In this document: positions 1 through 5,772 of the stretch, piece by piece
Layout: every line of letters starts with the position of its first letter
Position numbering within the stretch: the first letter of the stretch is position 1
Virus record (IMG/VR): IMGVR_UViG_3300012988_000042
Span: 1 to 22,761 of that record
Source: a virus
Strand: one strand, 5' to 3'
Length of the DNA: 22,761 bases
Program-made: the position numbers and the translations under genes
The notes under the pieces: generated by a model
Seen by the model: only the letters and a program-made list of their open reading frames with translations
Databases searched by the model: none
What the model was told of the DNA's origin: nothing

Positions 1-149
1 CGGGCCGCTGGACGACCTGCGAAGTACAGGACGACGCGCACTAGAGCAAGCGCCGTCACCCACAGGACAAGACCGACGAAGTACGCTGCGAAGAAGATCC
101 CCGCCAGGACGTAGAACACCGCCTTGGCCACCAGGTAGAAGAAGAACAT
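1..149 (-). CDS. Partial small membrane protein, leftward
   Basis: Reading leftward from an ATG at 149, the frame stays open to the window edge (49 codons, no stop reached). It encodes an extremely hydrophobic peptide that begins MFFFYLVAKAVFYVLAG and continues with Phe, Val, Leu and Ala, broken only by single Lys and Arg residues. This would form one or two membrane helices. Third codon positions are mostly G or C, as in the other genes here, whereas the forward frames over the same stretch give Arg/Pro-rich peptides. It lies opposite the 190-300/endolysin pair, so it could be a lysis-related membrane protein, but no family is recognised. There is no good Shine-Dalgarno sequence; a TACCAT hexamer lies five bases upstream of the ATG. 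The call rests on hydrophobicity and codon pattern alone. Confidence 0.6.
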   Translation of the reverse strand, partial: MFFFYLVAKAVFYVLAGIFFAAYFVGLVLWVTALALVRVVLYFAGRPAA

Positions 150-154
150 GGTCC

Positions 155-160
155 ATGGTA
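155..160 (-). promoter_or_regulatory. -10-like hexamer TACCAT before the leftward gene
   Basis: On the minus strand TACCAT (TANNNT form) is separated from the ATG at 149 by five bases. This is the geometry expected for a leaderless transcript starting at or next to the start codon. No convincing -35 is visible. Only about 40 bases separate this gene from the rightward gene at 190. Confidence 0.3.
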
Positions 161-189
161 CGCCGGGACCACCACACCGAGGAGGAGCG

Positions 190-300
190 ATGACAGCGAA
201 GAAGAGGACCCCCAAGGAGAAGGTCGTCGAGCCGGAGCCTGCCGAGCCACAGCAGGACGGCCCCGACCACGCCCTGGAGCCACAGGAGGAGGACAAGTGA
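190..300 (+). CDS. Small charged protein of unknown function
   Basis: A 36-residue frame starts with ATG after a GAGGAG ribosome binding site. The protein opens with a basic stretch (MTAKKRTPKEK) and then becomes acidic and rich in Pro, Glu and Gln, ending EEDK. It is probably disordered. Its stop codon overlaps the GTG start of the endolysin in a GTGA arrangement, so the two are very likely translationally coupled. No domain is recognised. Its position just upstream of the endolysin fits a small lysis-cassette accessory, but that is inference from position only. Confidence 0.6.
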   Translation: MTAKKRTPKEKVVEPEPAEPQQDGPDHALEPQEEDK

Positions 301-1304
301 GCCTGCCCACCTGGGTGTACTCCGGGTTCCCGGGAGGCTCCAAGCAGGAGTTCTCCAACCCCACCAACCTGGCGTGGAAGCGTCAGCCCGCCCTCATCGT
401 GTTCCACACCACCGAGGGCGCTGGCTACCCCAGCGCGGCCACGTACAAGAACGGCCAGTCCGCACCCCACTTCACCATCGACCCGTGGGGCAAGACGTTC
501 CGCCAGCACTACCCGCTGACGGAAGCCGCCTGGGCGTTGAAGGCCCCCGCCGGGATGTCCACCAACACCAGCGGTGCCATCCAGTTCGAGGTCATCGGCA
601 CCTGCAACCCGAACAACGCCAGCCTCGCAGCCAAGTACATCCCCGGTGCGCCGGACGACGTGCTCGCCTACGCGGCCCAGGTCATGCACTACGTCGCCGA
701 CGTGCTCAACATCGCGTGGCAGTCCTCGGTGGAGTTCGTCCCCTACCCCGCCTCCTACGGGGTGCGGGCAGCACAGCGCCTCAGCGTCCCCGCCTGGCAG
801 ACCTACTACGGGGTCCTCGGCCACGAGCACGTCCCCGGCAACGACCACGGTGACCCCGGCTCGGTGGACATCGCCCGGTTCCTGTCCCTCGGGGCAGGTG
901 CCACCCCGGTGCCCAACCCCATCCCCACGCCCACCCCGCCGCCCACCCCGCAGCCTGGCGGGATCGACGAGGACGGCATCTGGGGTTCTGGGACGACGAA
1001 GCGCGCACAGCAGGTCGTCGGACGCGGCGCCCTCGTCGCCGACGGGGAGGTCTGGTACCAGTACGCGCCCAACAAGCAGCCCGGCCTGACCACCGGCTGG
1101 GTGTGGAACTGGTCCAAGGGCAAGGGCTCCCCGCTGATCGCGGCGATGCAGCGCGGCATGGGCATCGCCGACGACGGCGTGGCAGGCTCCGACTTCTGGC
1201 ACGCCTTCCAGCGCCGCATGGGCACCGTCGCGGACGGGGAGATCTGGAACCCCAGCCCCGCCGTCAAGGAGTTCCAGCGCCGCCTCAACCAGGGCACCTG
1301 GTAA
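297..1304 (+). CDS. Endolysin: N-acetylmuramoyl-L-alanine amidase with C-terminal wall-binding region
   Basis: This 335-residue protein is predicted to cut the amide bond between N-acetylmuramic acid and L-alanine in host peptidoglycan at lysis. Residues 30-195 form an Amidase_2-type zinc domain: VFHTTEG places a zinc-ligand His at 37, APHF another His at 58, and GHEHVPGNDHGDPG at 175-188 supplies the C-terminal His/Asp ligand region. A Pro/Thr-rich linker spans about 203-220. Residues 222-335 hold peptidoglycan-binding-like units with motifs such as DEDGIWGSGT and FQRRMGTVADG and a closing VKEFQRRLNQG, which probably anchor the enzyme to the wall. There is no signal peptide, so export needs a holin, which is not identified here. 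The GTG start has GGAGG four bases upstream and overlaps the preceding stop. A strong terminator hairpin follows. Confidence 0.88.
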   Translation: MSLPTWVYSGFPGGSKQEFSNPTNLAWKRQPALIVFHTTEGAGYPSAATYKNGQSAPHFTIDPWGKTFRQHYPLTEAAWALKAPAGMSTNTSGAIQFEVIGTCNPNNASLAAKYIPGAPDDVLAYAAQVMHYVADVLNIAWQSSVEFVPYPASYGVRAAQRLSVPAWQTYYGVLGHEHVPGNDHGDPGSVDIARFLSLGAGATPVPNPIPTPTPPPTPQPGGIDEDGIWGSGTTKRAQQVVGRGALVADGEVWYQYAPNKQPGLTTGWVWNWSKGKGSPLIAAMQRGMGIADDGVAGSDFWHAFQRRMGTVADGEIWNPSPAVKEFQRRLNQGTW

Positions 1305-1313
1305 CCCACACAC

Positions 1314-1360
1314 CTCAGCCCCGGCGCGTGTCACCCCTGCACCGACGCGCCGGGGCTGAG
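1314..1360 (+). terminator. Terminator-like hairpin after the endolysin
   Basis: Perfect 15-bp inverted repeat: left arm 1314-1328 (ctcagccccggcgcg), right arm 1346-1360, 17-base loop. It starts ten bases after the endolysin stop. There is no clear U-tract after it, which is common for terminators in high-GC genomes. It separates the endolysin from the next gene, which has its own -10-like element. Confidence 0.7.
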
Positions 1361-1383
1361 CCGCGTTCCGGGGCAACCAGTTC

Positions 1384-1389
1384 TACGCT
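1384..1389 (+). promoter_or_regulatory. -10-like hexamer TACGCT, leaderless geometry
   Basis: TACGCT lies exactly six bases upstream of the ATG at 1396, and no Shine-Dalgarno sequence is present between the terminator and the start codon. A transcript starting at the ATG would be leaderless. No TTGACA-like -35 is visible at the usual spacing. Confidence 0.45.
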
Positions 1390-1395
1390 GAGCAC

Positions 1396-2109
1396 ATGAG
1401 CATCGAGATCAAGCAGGTCGAGCAGGAGTACCCGTTCCTGGGGCGCCAGATGGTGCACGACTCGCGCTCCCGGCTGTTCACCCCCAAGGGCCTGACCGTC
1501 GACAAGGCCACCTGGCGGACCAAGTCCATCCGGCTGTACGACCCGCTGCCCAACCCGAACCAGCGGGTCGGCAACTGCACCGGTGTGGCCAAGGCGATGC
1601 AGTTGAACGCGGCAGGCAACCGCAACCCGGTACGCCACCGGTCCTGGTGGCCGTCCACCTCCGGGATCATCACCATGCTCGACGCCGAGCAGATCTACCA
1701 CCTCAACACCCAGGTCGACCCGTGGCCCGGGGAGTGGCCGCCGGACGACACCGGCTCCTCCGGCCTGGCCAGCGCGCAGAGCGCCCAAGCCATCGGCTGG
1801 GGTGGGGAGTACAACTGGCTGTTCGGCGGCGCCGACGAGGTGGTGCAGGAGGTCATGCGCGGCAACACCGTCTCGGTGGGCACCTGGTGGTACCAGGGGA
1901 TGATGAACCAGGACGCCGACGGGGTCATCCACCCCACCGGTCCCCGCGTCGGGGGCCACCAGTACCTCATCCGCGGCTACGTCAAGGCCAAGGACCTGGT
2001 GCTCGGGCGCTGCTGGTGGGGGGACTTCCGGGACTTCTACATCCCGCGCACCGCGCTGAACGACCTGATCATGGACGACGGAGACGCGCACACCCAGCGC
2101 ACCCTGTAA
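1396..2109 (+). CDS. Papain-like (C1/C39-type) cysteine peptidase
   Basis: This 237-residue protein shows the layout of a papain-fold peptidase. Q55 and C61 (QRVGNCTGVAKA) have the same six-residue spacing as the oxyanion Gln and catalytic Cys of papain. H188 (GGHQYLIRGY) is the likely catalytic His. A CWWGDFRDFYIP segment at 206-217 resembles the Asn/Trp-Gly region that follows His in this fold, with D210 as a possible third residue. There is no signal peptide or membrane segment. It lies alone between the endolysin terminator and the ParB-like gene and has no Shine-Dalgarno site, only the TACGCT hexamer. The substrate is unknown; peptidoglycan cross-bridges or a virion/host protein are possible. 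The fold call is moderate and comes from motif spacing only. Confidence 0.6.
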   Translation: MSIEIKQVEQEYPFLGRQMVHDSRSRLFTPKGLTVDKATWRTKSIRLYDPLPNPNQRVGNCTGVAKAMQLNAAGNRNPVRHRSWWPSTSGIITMLDAEQIYHLNTQVDPWPGEWPPDDTGSSGLASAQSAQAIGWGGEYNWLFGGADEVVQEVMRGNTVSVGTWWYQGMMNQDADGVIHPTGPRVGGHQYLIRGYVKAKDLVLGRCWWGDFRDFYIPRTALNDLIMDDGDAHTQRTL

Positions 2110-2124
2110 GGACCCGCTGGGATA

Positions 2125-2130
2125 TACGCT
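2125..2130 (+). promoter_or_regulatory. -10-like hexamer TACGCT, leaderless geometry
   Basis: GATATACGCT ends six bases before the ATG at 2137; the six intervening bases are GCCCCC. No ribosome binding site is present. The hexamer and spacing are identical to those before the gene at 1396. Confidence 0.5.
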
Positions 2131-2136
2131 GCCCCC

Positions 2137-2658
2137 ATGGTCCAACTCCACGAACTGACCTACGTGCTCGAACCCATCGATGCCGTGCGCCAGCACCCGG
2201 ACAACCCGAACAACGGGGACGACGAGGAAGTCGCCGTCTCCATGGAGATGAACGGCGTCTACAAGGGCGTCACCGCTCAGCGCTCCACCGGGTACATCCT
2301 CGAAGGGCACACCCGCTACGTCGCGTTGAAGCGGCTCAACTCCGAGCACATCTACGTGTCCTGGCTGGACGTGGACGACGCCACCGCGCTGCGCATCCTG
2401 CTCGTCGACAACGAGTCCGCGCGCAAGGCGTGGATCGACAAGATCATGCTCGGGGAGATCCTGGAGCAGATCGCCGCCGACGACCCCATCGTCGGGCTCC
2501 TCGGCACCGGCTACGACATGGCCTACCTGGAGAACCTGCGCGACATGCAGATGGACTCCCCGCTGGACTTCGACGAGAACGACTTCGCCAAGCAGCGCAG
2601 CACCGGCCACGCCATCACCTGCCCCGCGTGTGGGCACGAGTTCGGAGGCGGACGATGA
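2137..2658 (+). CDS. ParB/Srx-like (ParB N-domain) protein
   Basis: This 173-residue protein carries a ParB-type N-terminal domain: HPDNPNNGDDEE at 20-31 resembles the Asn-Pro motif, and ILEGHTRYVALKRL at 54-67 matches the core G-H-x-R signature of ParB/sulfiredoxin-fold proteins. A following LRILLVDNESARKAW at 85-99 fits the segment after the core. The C-terminus ends TCPACGHEFGGGR, with C162-x2-C165-x-H167, half of a possible zinc ribbon. Members of this family bind nucleotides and DNA, and some phage versions are called nucleases; its role beside the terminase is unknown. Its stop overlaps the next start (ATGA), so it is probably co-translated with the small terminase. It has a leaderless-type start. 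Confidence 0.7.
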   Translation: MVQLHELTYVLEPIDAVRQHPDNPNNGDDEEVAVSMEMNGVYKGVTAQRSTGYILEGHTRYVALKRLNSEHIYVSWLDVDDATALRILLVDNESARKAWIDKIMLGEILEQIAADDPIVGLLGTGYDMAYLENLRDMQMDSPLDFDENDFAKQRSTGHAITCPACGHEFGGGR

Positions 2659-3251
2659 CCACCGAGACACCTGCCGAGTGGGAGTTCGAGGACCCCACCG
2701 ACGCGCAGATCGCCAAGGGGGAACTGAACACCCACCTGAAGCCGCGCGTCACCCACCAGGGCAACGGGCGGGGCAAGGACGACGACGACAACCCCACCCG
2801 CGCCATGGCCGCCGTGGCCCTACGCCTCGGTGGCGCCGGGTACGCGACCATCGCCGCGCAGTTGGGGTACGCCTCCGAGCGCCGGGTCCGGGACGTGATC
2901 GAGCGGGCACTGGCCGCCAGCGTCGACGACACCGAGGACACCCAGCGTCTGCGCAAGATCCAGCACGCCCGCCTGGAGCGGATGCTCACCAGCGTCTGGA
3001 CGCGGGCCAACAACCCGAAGGACCCGGACCACCTGGCGTATTCGGCGCGGGCTCTGGCGATCCTTGACAGGGAGAACAAGATGCTCGGCATCGACCTGCC
3101 CACCCAGGTCGCTGTGCACCACATCCCCGAACTGGGCGAGGTGCAGGCGTGGGTCGACGGGATGGTCGGGCGGATCAAGGGCGCCCCACAGGTGGTGGAG
3201 GCGGAGATCCTGGAGATCGAGGGAGGCCAGTCATGGAGCGACCAGGTCTGA
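2655..3251 (+). CDS. terS: Probable terminase small subunit
   Basis: I chose the ATG at 2655 (198 residues) because it overlaps the ParB-like stop by four bases and follows GGAGG inside that gene; an upstream in-frame extension would lie within other genes. Residues 45-85 form a helix-turn-helix-like segment (VALRLGGAGYATIAAQLGY, then a helix RRVRDVIERAL). Residues 95-150 (RLRKIQHARLERMLTSVW ... ALAILDRENKMLGID) match the pattern, common in actinophage small terminases, of an Arg-rich helix followed by a helix ending in MLGID/LLGLD. The small subunit recognises the packaging site and regulates TerL. TerL lies 766 bases downstream with three small genes between, a slightly unusual distance. 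Other HTH phage proteins could look similar. Confidence 0.65.
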   Translation: MTTETPAEWEFEDPTDAQIAKGELNTHLKPRVTHQGNGRGKDDDDNPTRAMAAVALRLGGAGYATIAAQLGYASERRVRDVIERALAASVDDTEDTQRLRKIQHARLERMLTSVWTRANNPKDPDHLAYSARALAILDRENKMLGIDLPTQVAVHHIPELGEVQAWVDGMVGRIKGAPQVVEAEILEIEGGQSWSDQV

Positions 3252-3445
3252 GCGCGGCAGCCGTCGAAGGCAGGGCACTGGGCCTGATGGAGGCGGTGCA
3301 CTGCCTGCACACCCCGGACGAACTGCGCGCCATGCGCGACACCGCCGCCGTAACCGTCGGTTATGGTCCCGCCAGCGAGGGCATGATGGCCAGGTTCGAC
3401 GCCCTCATCGAGTGCAGGGAGGAAGCGTGCCGCTTGACCCGATGA
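3233..3445 (+). CDS. Small protein of unknown function
   Basis: This 70-residue protein starts at ATG 3233 with GGGAGG six bases upstream. The start lies inside the last 19 bases of the small terminase gene, and the end overlaps the next gene. It is largely helical in character (AVEGRALGLMEAVHCLHTPD, then DELRAMRDTAAV) with two Cys residues that do not form a recognisable motif. No family is recognised. Conserved overlaps on both sides suggest it is translated together with its neighbours in the packaging operon. Confidence 0.6.
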   Translation: MERPGLSAAAVEGRALGLMEAVHCLHTPDELRAMRDTAAVTVGYGPASEGMMARFDALIECREEACRLTR

Positions 3446-3816
3446 TCGACAAGACGATGGACACCTTCGACCACCCCGGATGGCAGGAGGAAGTCCTGGA
3501 CAGGGTCCGCGCCTCCGAGCGCAAGAAGAACCCGTCCGGTCGTCGCCTCGCATCCACCACCATCGACTACGACCCACCCCTGGCCATCCTGTTGAAGCAG
3601 GCCGCCGAGGCCCGGGACATCGGGGTCGGGTCCTACGTCAAGCGGGCGCTGGCCAAGCAGATCGCCAAGGACCTGGGCATCGACTGGACCGAGGTGCTCA
3701 TCCACTGCGCGCAGGCCCGCGAGTACGGCTCGAAGCCGCCCGGTGCACGCAAGTCCGAGTTCGGGGTGCGCCGCACCTACGACGACGGCGAAGGCTTCGG
3801 GGACTGGACCAACTAA
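3427..3816 (+). CDS. Ribbon-helix-helix-like small DNA-binding protein (putative)
   Basis: This is 129 residues long from GTG 3427, which has GGAGG four bases upstream, as several other starts here do. An alternative ATG at 3442 overlaps the previous stop (ATGA) but lies far from the ribosome binding site. Residues 43-84 have ribbon-helix-helix order: a short strand STTIDYD, then helix PLAILLKQAAEARDIG and helix GSYVKRALAKQIAKDLG, as in Arc/MetJ-type repressors. The first 35 residues are charged, and the tail (KPPGARKSEFGVRR) is basic and probably disordered. It could be a local transcription regulator, or a second terminase accessory given its position before TerL. The fold call is inference from pattern only. 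Confidence 0.55.
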   Translation: MPLDPMIDKTMDTFDHPGWQEEVLDRVRASERKKNPSGRRLASTTIDYDPPLAILLKQAAEARDIGVGSYVKRALAKQIAKDLGIDWTEVLIHCAQAREYGSKPPGARKSEFGVRRTYDDGEGFGDWTN

Positions 3817-3844
3817 GTTCAGCGTCAGTTAGGCCAACGTGTGT

Positions 3845-3850
3845 CAAGAT
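3845..3850 (+). promoter_or_regulatory. -10-like hexamer CAAGAT before the zinc-knuckle gene
   Basis: CAAGAT (one base from TAAGAT) ends six bases before the ATG at 3857. The 40-base gap 3817-3856 is more AT-rich than its surroundings and has no ribosome binding site. Confidence 0.35.
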
Positions 3851-3856
3851 TGAGGC

Positions 3857-4021
3857 ATGAAGGTGCGCTACCTGACGCGTTGCGGACGGTGCCGGGAGTG
3901 GATGAACCCCGGCACCGAGGCGAGCAACGAGTTCGGCGCCCTGTGGCACACGACATGCGTGCTGGTCTACAAGCAGTCGCGCCTGGCCCTGGTGGCGGCG
4001 GGTCGTAAGATCCGCCCATGA
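3857..4021 (+). CDS. 54-residue zinc-knuckle-like protein upstream of TerL
   Basis: A short frame between the RHH-like gene and TerL encodes 54 residues with C9-x2-C12 (TRCGRC) and H31-x2-C34 (WHTTC). This is a C2HC arrangement typical of a small zinc-binding fold. Its stop overlaps the TerL start as ATGA, which argues for real translation and coupling. The C-terminal half is hydrophobic and basic (SRLALVAAGRKIRP). No named family is recognised; HNH nucleases start with a similar CxxC but the HNH core is absent. A protein-protein or DNA-binding adaptor for packaging is a guess based on position. Confidence 0.6.
   Translation: MKVRYLTRCGRCREWMNPGTEASNEFGALWHTTCVLVYKQSRLALVAAGRKIRP
4006..4011 (+). 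promoter_or_regulatory. -10-like hexamer TAAGAT, leaderless geometry, before TerL
   Basis: TAAGAT ends exactly six bases before the ATG of TerL and lies within the last codons of the preceding small gene. There is no Shine-Dalgarno sequence ahead of TerL, so it is either a leaderless start or translation coupled through the ATGA overlap. Confidence 0.45.
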
Positions 4022-5463
4022 GTGCAGCGGCGGCAGACGACTTCGACCCCTCCGTCTTCGAGATGTGGGACGAGAAGACGAAGCGCCTCGCCGCCGAGCG
4101 CCTGCACAAGTCCGTCGAGGGTCAGATCAAGGTCTTCTACTGCACCCGTGGCCGGGCCTGCGACGGCAAGCCGCACGACGCCTACACCTGGCGCCACGCC
4201 CGGGGTGACCAGTGGCCACCGCCCGGGGATGACTGGTTCGTCTGGCTGGTCATCTCCGGGCGTGGGTCAGGCAAGACCCGCACCGGCGCGGAGTGGGTCC
4301 GCAAGATGAGCGAGCGGGTCCCCGCCATCGCCCTGGTCGGACGAACCGGCAACGACATCCGCGACACCATGGTCGAGGGTGAGCCCACAGAGAACGGCTC
4401 CGGCCTGATCCGGGCCTGCGAGCGCGCCGGTGTCACCGGGTACCTGTGGGAGCCGTCCAAGAAGTTGTTCACCTTCCCCAACGGGGCGCAGGCGCGCGGG
4501 TTCTCCGGCGAGGAGCCGGACACCCTGCGTGGCAAGCAGTTCGGTGCGGCCTGGGTGGACGAGCCCGCGCACATCGACCTCATCGACGAGGTCTGGAAGA
4601 TGCTGAAACTGACCCTGCGCATGCGGACCAGCGCAGGGCGAGCCAAGGTCCTGTGCACCTCGACCCCCAAGCCCATCCCCTGGATCAAGGAACTGGCCAA
4701 GAAGGACAACACCCGCCTGGTCCGCGTCTCCACCTACGTCAACCTGGAGAACCTGGACGAAGCGTTCGCCGAGCAGATCCTCGCCGACTACGAAGGCACC
4801 CGGCTCGGGCGCCAGGAGTTGCACGGGGAGATCCTCGAAGACGTCGTCGGTGCCATGTGGACCAACGGCATGATCGAGGACAACCGCGCCCACGGCTTCG
4901 ACATCGAGATCACCCCCATGGACCGCATCGTCGTCGGCGTGGACCCGGCAGGCTCCAACGTCCGGCGCTCCGACGAGACGGGGCTGATCGTGGTCGGCAA
5001 GCGGGGCAACGAGTTCTACGTCCTGGAGGACCGGTCCGGGAAGTACACCCCGCAGGGCTGGGCGTCCCTGGCGTGGGGCCTGTACGAGCGGTGGCAGGCG
5101 GACAAGATCGTCGCGGAGAAGAACTTCGGTGGCGCCATGGTGGAGCAGACCCTCCAGAACGCGGCAGCCGGACGAGCCCTGGCCCTGCAACTGGTGGTGT
5201 CCCGCCGTGGCAAGGCCGTCCGTGCCGAACCGGTCGCCGGACTGTACGAGCAGGGCCGCGTCCACCACACCGGGGTGTTCGACGAACTGGAAGCGCAGAT
5301 GACCGAGTGGGTGCCCGGCGAGGGTTCCTCACCGGACCGGGTGGACGCCCTGGTGCACGCCGTCCTGGCCCTGTCGGACGGTCGCGGACCGGCGGAGATC
5401 GCCGCGCCCGGGGGCCGGATGCGACCCCGTAACCCCGGTGGTCTCCTAGTATCACGAGCATGA
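4018..5463 (+). CDS. terL: Terminase large subunit (ATPase and nuclease)
   Basis: This 481-residue packaging motor pumps DNA through the portal and cuts it. An N-terminal segment has C42, C48, H53 and H60 before the conserved QWPPPGDDW. Walker A is SGRGSGKTRTG at 80-90 with K86; Walker B is FGAAWVDEPA at 175-184 with D181/E182; a coupling motif CTSTP is at 213-217. The C-terminal RNase H-type nuclease has D309 (VGVDPAG), E367 (IVAEKNFGG) and D443 (SPDRVDALVHA) as likely metal ligands. Length and motif order are normal for a phage large terminase. The start overlaps the upstream stop, and the last base pairs overlap the DUF1360-like gene (ATGA). The motifs are intact. Confidence 0.95.
   Translation: MSAAAADDFDPSVFEMWDEKTKRLAAERLHKSVEGQIKVFYCTRGRACDGKPHDAYTWRHARGDQWPPPGDDWFVWLVISGRGSGKTRTGAEWVRKMSERVPAIALVGRTGNDIRDTMVEGEPTENGSGLIRACERAGVTGYLWEPSKKLFTFPNGAQARGFSGEEPDTLRGKQFGAAWVDEPAHIDLIDEVWKMLKLTLRMRTSAGRAKVLCTSTPKPIPWIKELAKKDNTRLVRVSTYVNLENLDEAFAEQILADYEGTRLGRQELHGEILEDVVGAMWTNGMIEDNRAHGFDIEITPMDRIVVGVDPAGSNVRRSDETGLIVVGKRGNEFYVLEDRSGKYTPQGWASLAWGLYERWQADKIVAEKNFGGAMVEQTLQNAAAGRALALQLVVSRRGKAVRAEPVAGLYEQGRVHHTGVFDELEAQMTEWVPGEGSSPDRVDALVHAVLALSDGRGPAEIAAPGGRMRPRNPGGLLVSRA
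5447..5452 (+). promoter_or_regulatory. -10-like hexamer TAGTAT before the DUF1360-like gene
   Basis: TAGTAT lies seven bases upstream of the ATG at 5460, inside the last codons of TerL. No ribosome binding site is visible; translation may also be coupled by the ATGA overlap. Weaker than the others because it is within coding sequence. Confidence 0.3.
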
Positions 5464-5765
5464 CCTACTTCGAGATCATCGCTGCGGCGGTGGTGGGTGT
5501 CGTCTCGGCTGCCCGTCTGACCCGCCTCATCACACAGGACACCTACCCGCCAGTCGTGTGGCTGCGGATCAAGTGGGCGAACATCACCAACGAGGGACCG
5601 TGGGAGAAACTCGCCACCTGTCCTTGGTGCGCTGCGCCCTACATCACTGCCATCATCTTGGCGTGGGGGTTGCTCACTGACTTCCAGGTAGCCTGGTGGG
5701 TGTTCAACGGCTGGCTCGCCGCCGCCTACCTGGCATCCATGGTTGTCGTCCGAGACGGGGAGTAG
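5460..5765 (+). CDS. DUF1360-like membrane protein
   Basis: This 101-residue protein has a hydrophobic N-terminal helix (about 3-19), then SAARLTRLITQDT, a polar segment, a C54-x2-C57 motif in LATCPWCAAPY, and two further hydrophobic helices at about 60-73 and 78-97. The ARLTRLIT plus CPWC layout is that of the DUF1360 family, which often sits between terminase and portal genes in actinophages and whose function is unknown. It is probably an inner membrane protein. It overlaps the TerL stop by four bases and ends eight bases before the portal gene. Confidence 0.7.
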   Translation: MTYFEIIAAAVVGVVSAARLTRLITQDTYPPVVWLRIKWANITNEGPWEKLATCPWCAAPYITAIILAWGLLTDFQVAWWVFNGWLAAAYLASMVVVRDGE

Positions 5766-5772
5766 ATAGCCG

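Noticed and set aside
1-40. GC-rich left edge considered as a genome end (cos site)
   Set aside because: The leftward gene runs off the edge without a stop, so the window appears to be cut from a longer molecule.
156-193. Twelve-codon forward frame before the 190-300 gene
   Set aside because: Too short, no ribosome binding site, and it overlaps the leader of the real small gene.
1647-2654. Upstream extension of the small terminase frame
   Set aside because: It overlaps the peptidase and ParB-like genes in another frame and is His/Arg/Pro-rich; ATG 2655 has a ribosome binding site and a four-base overlap.
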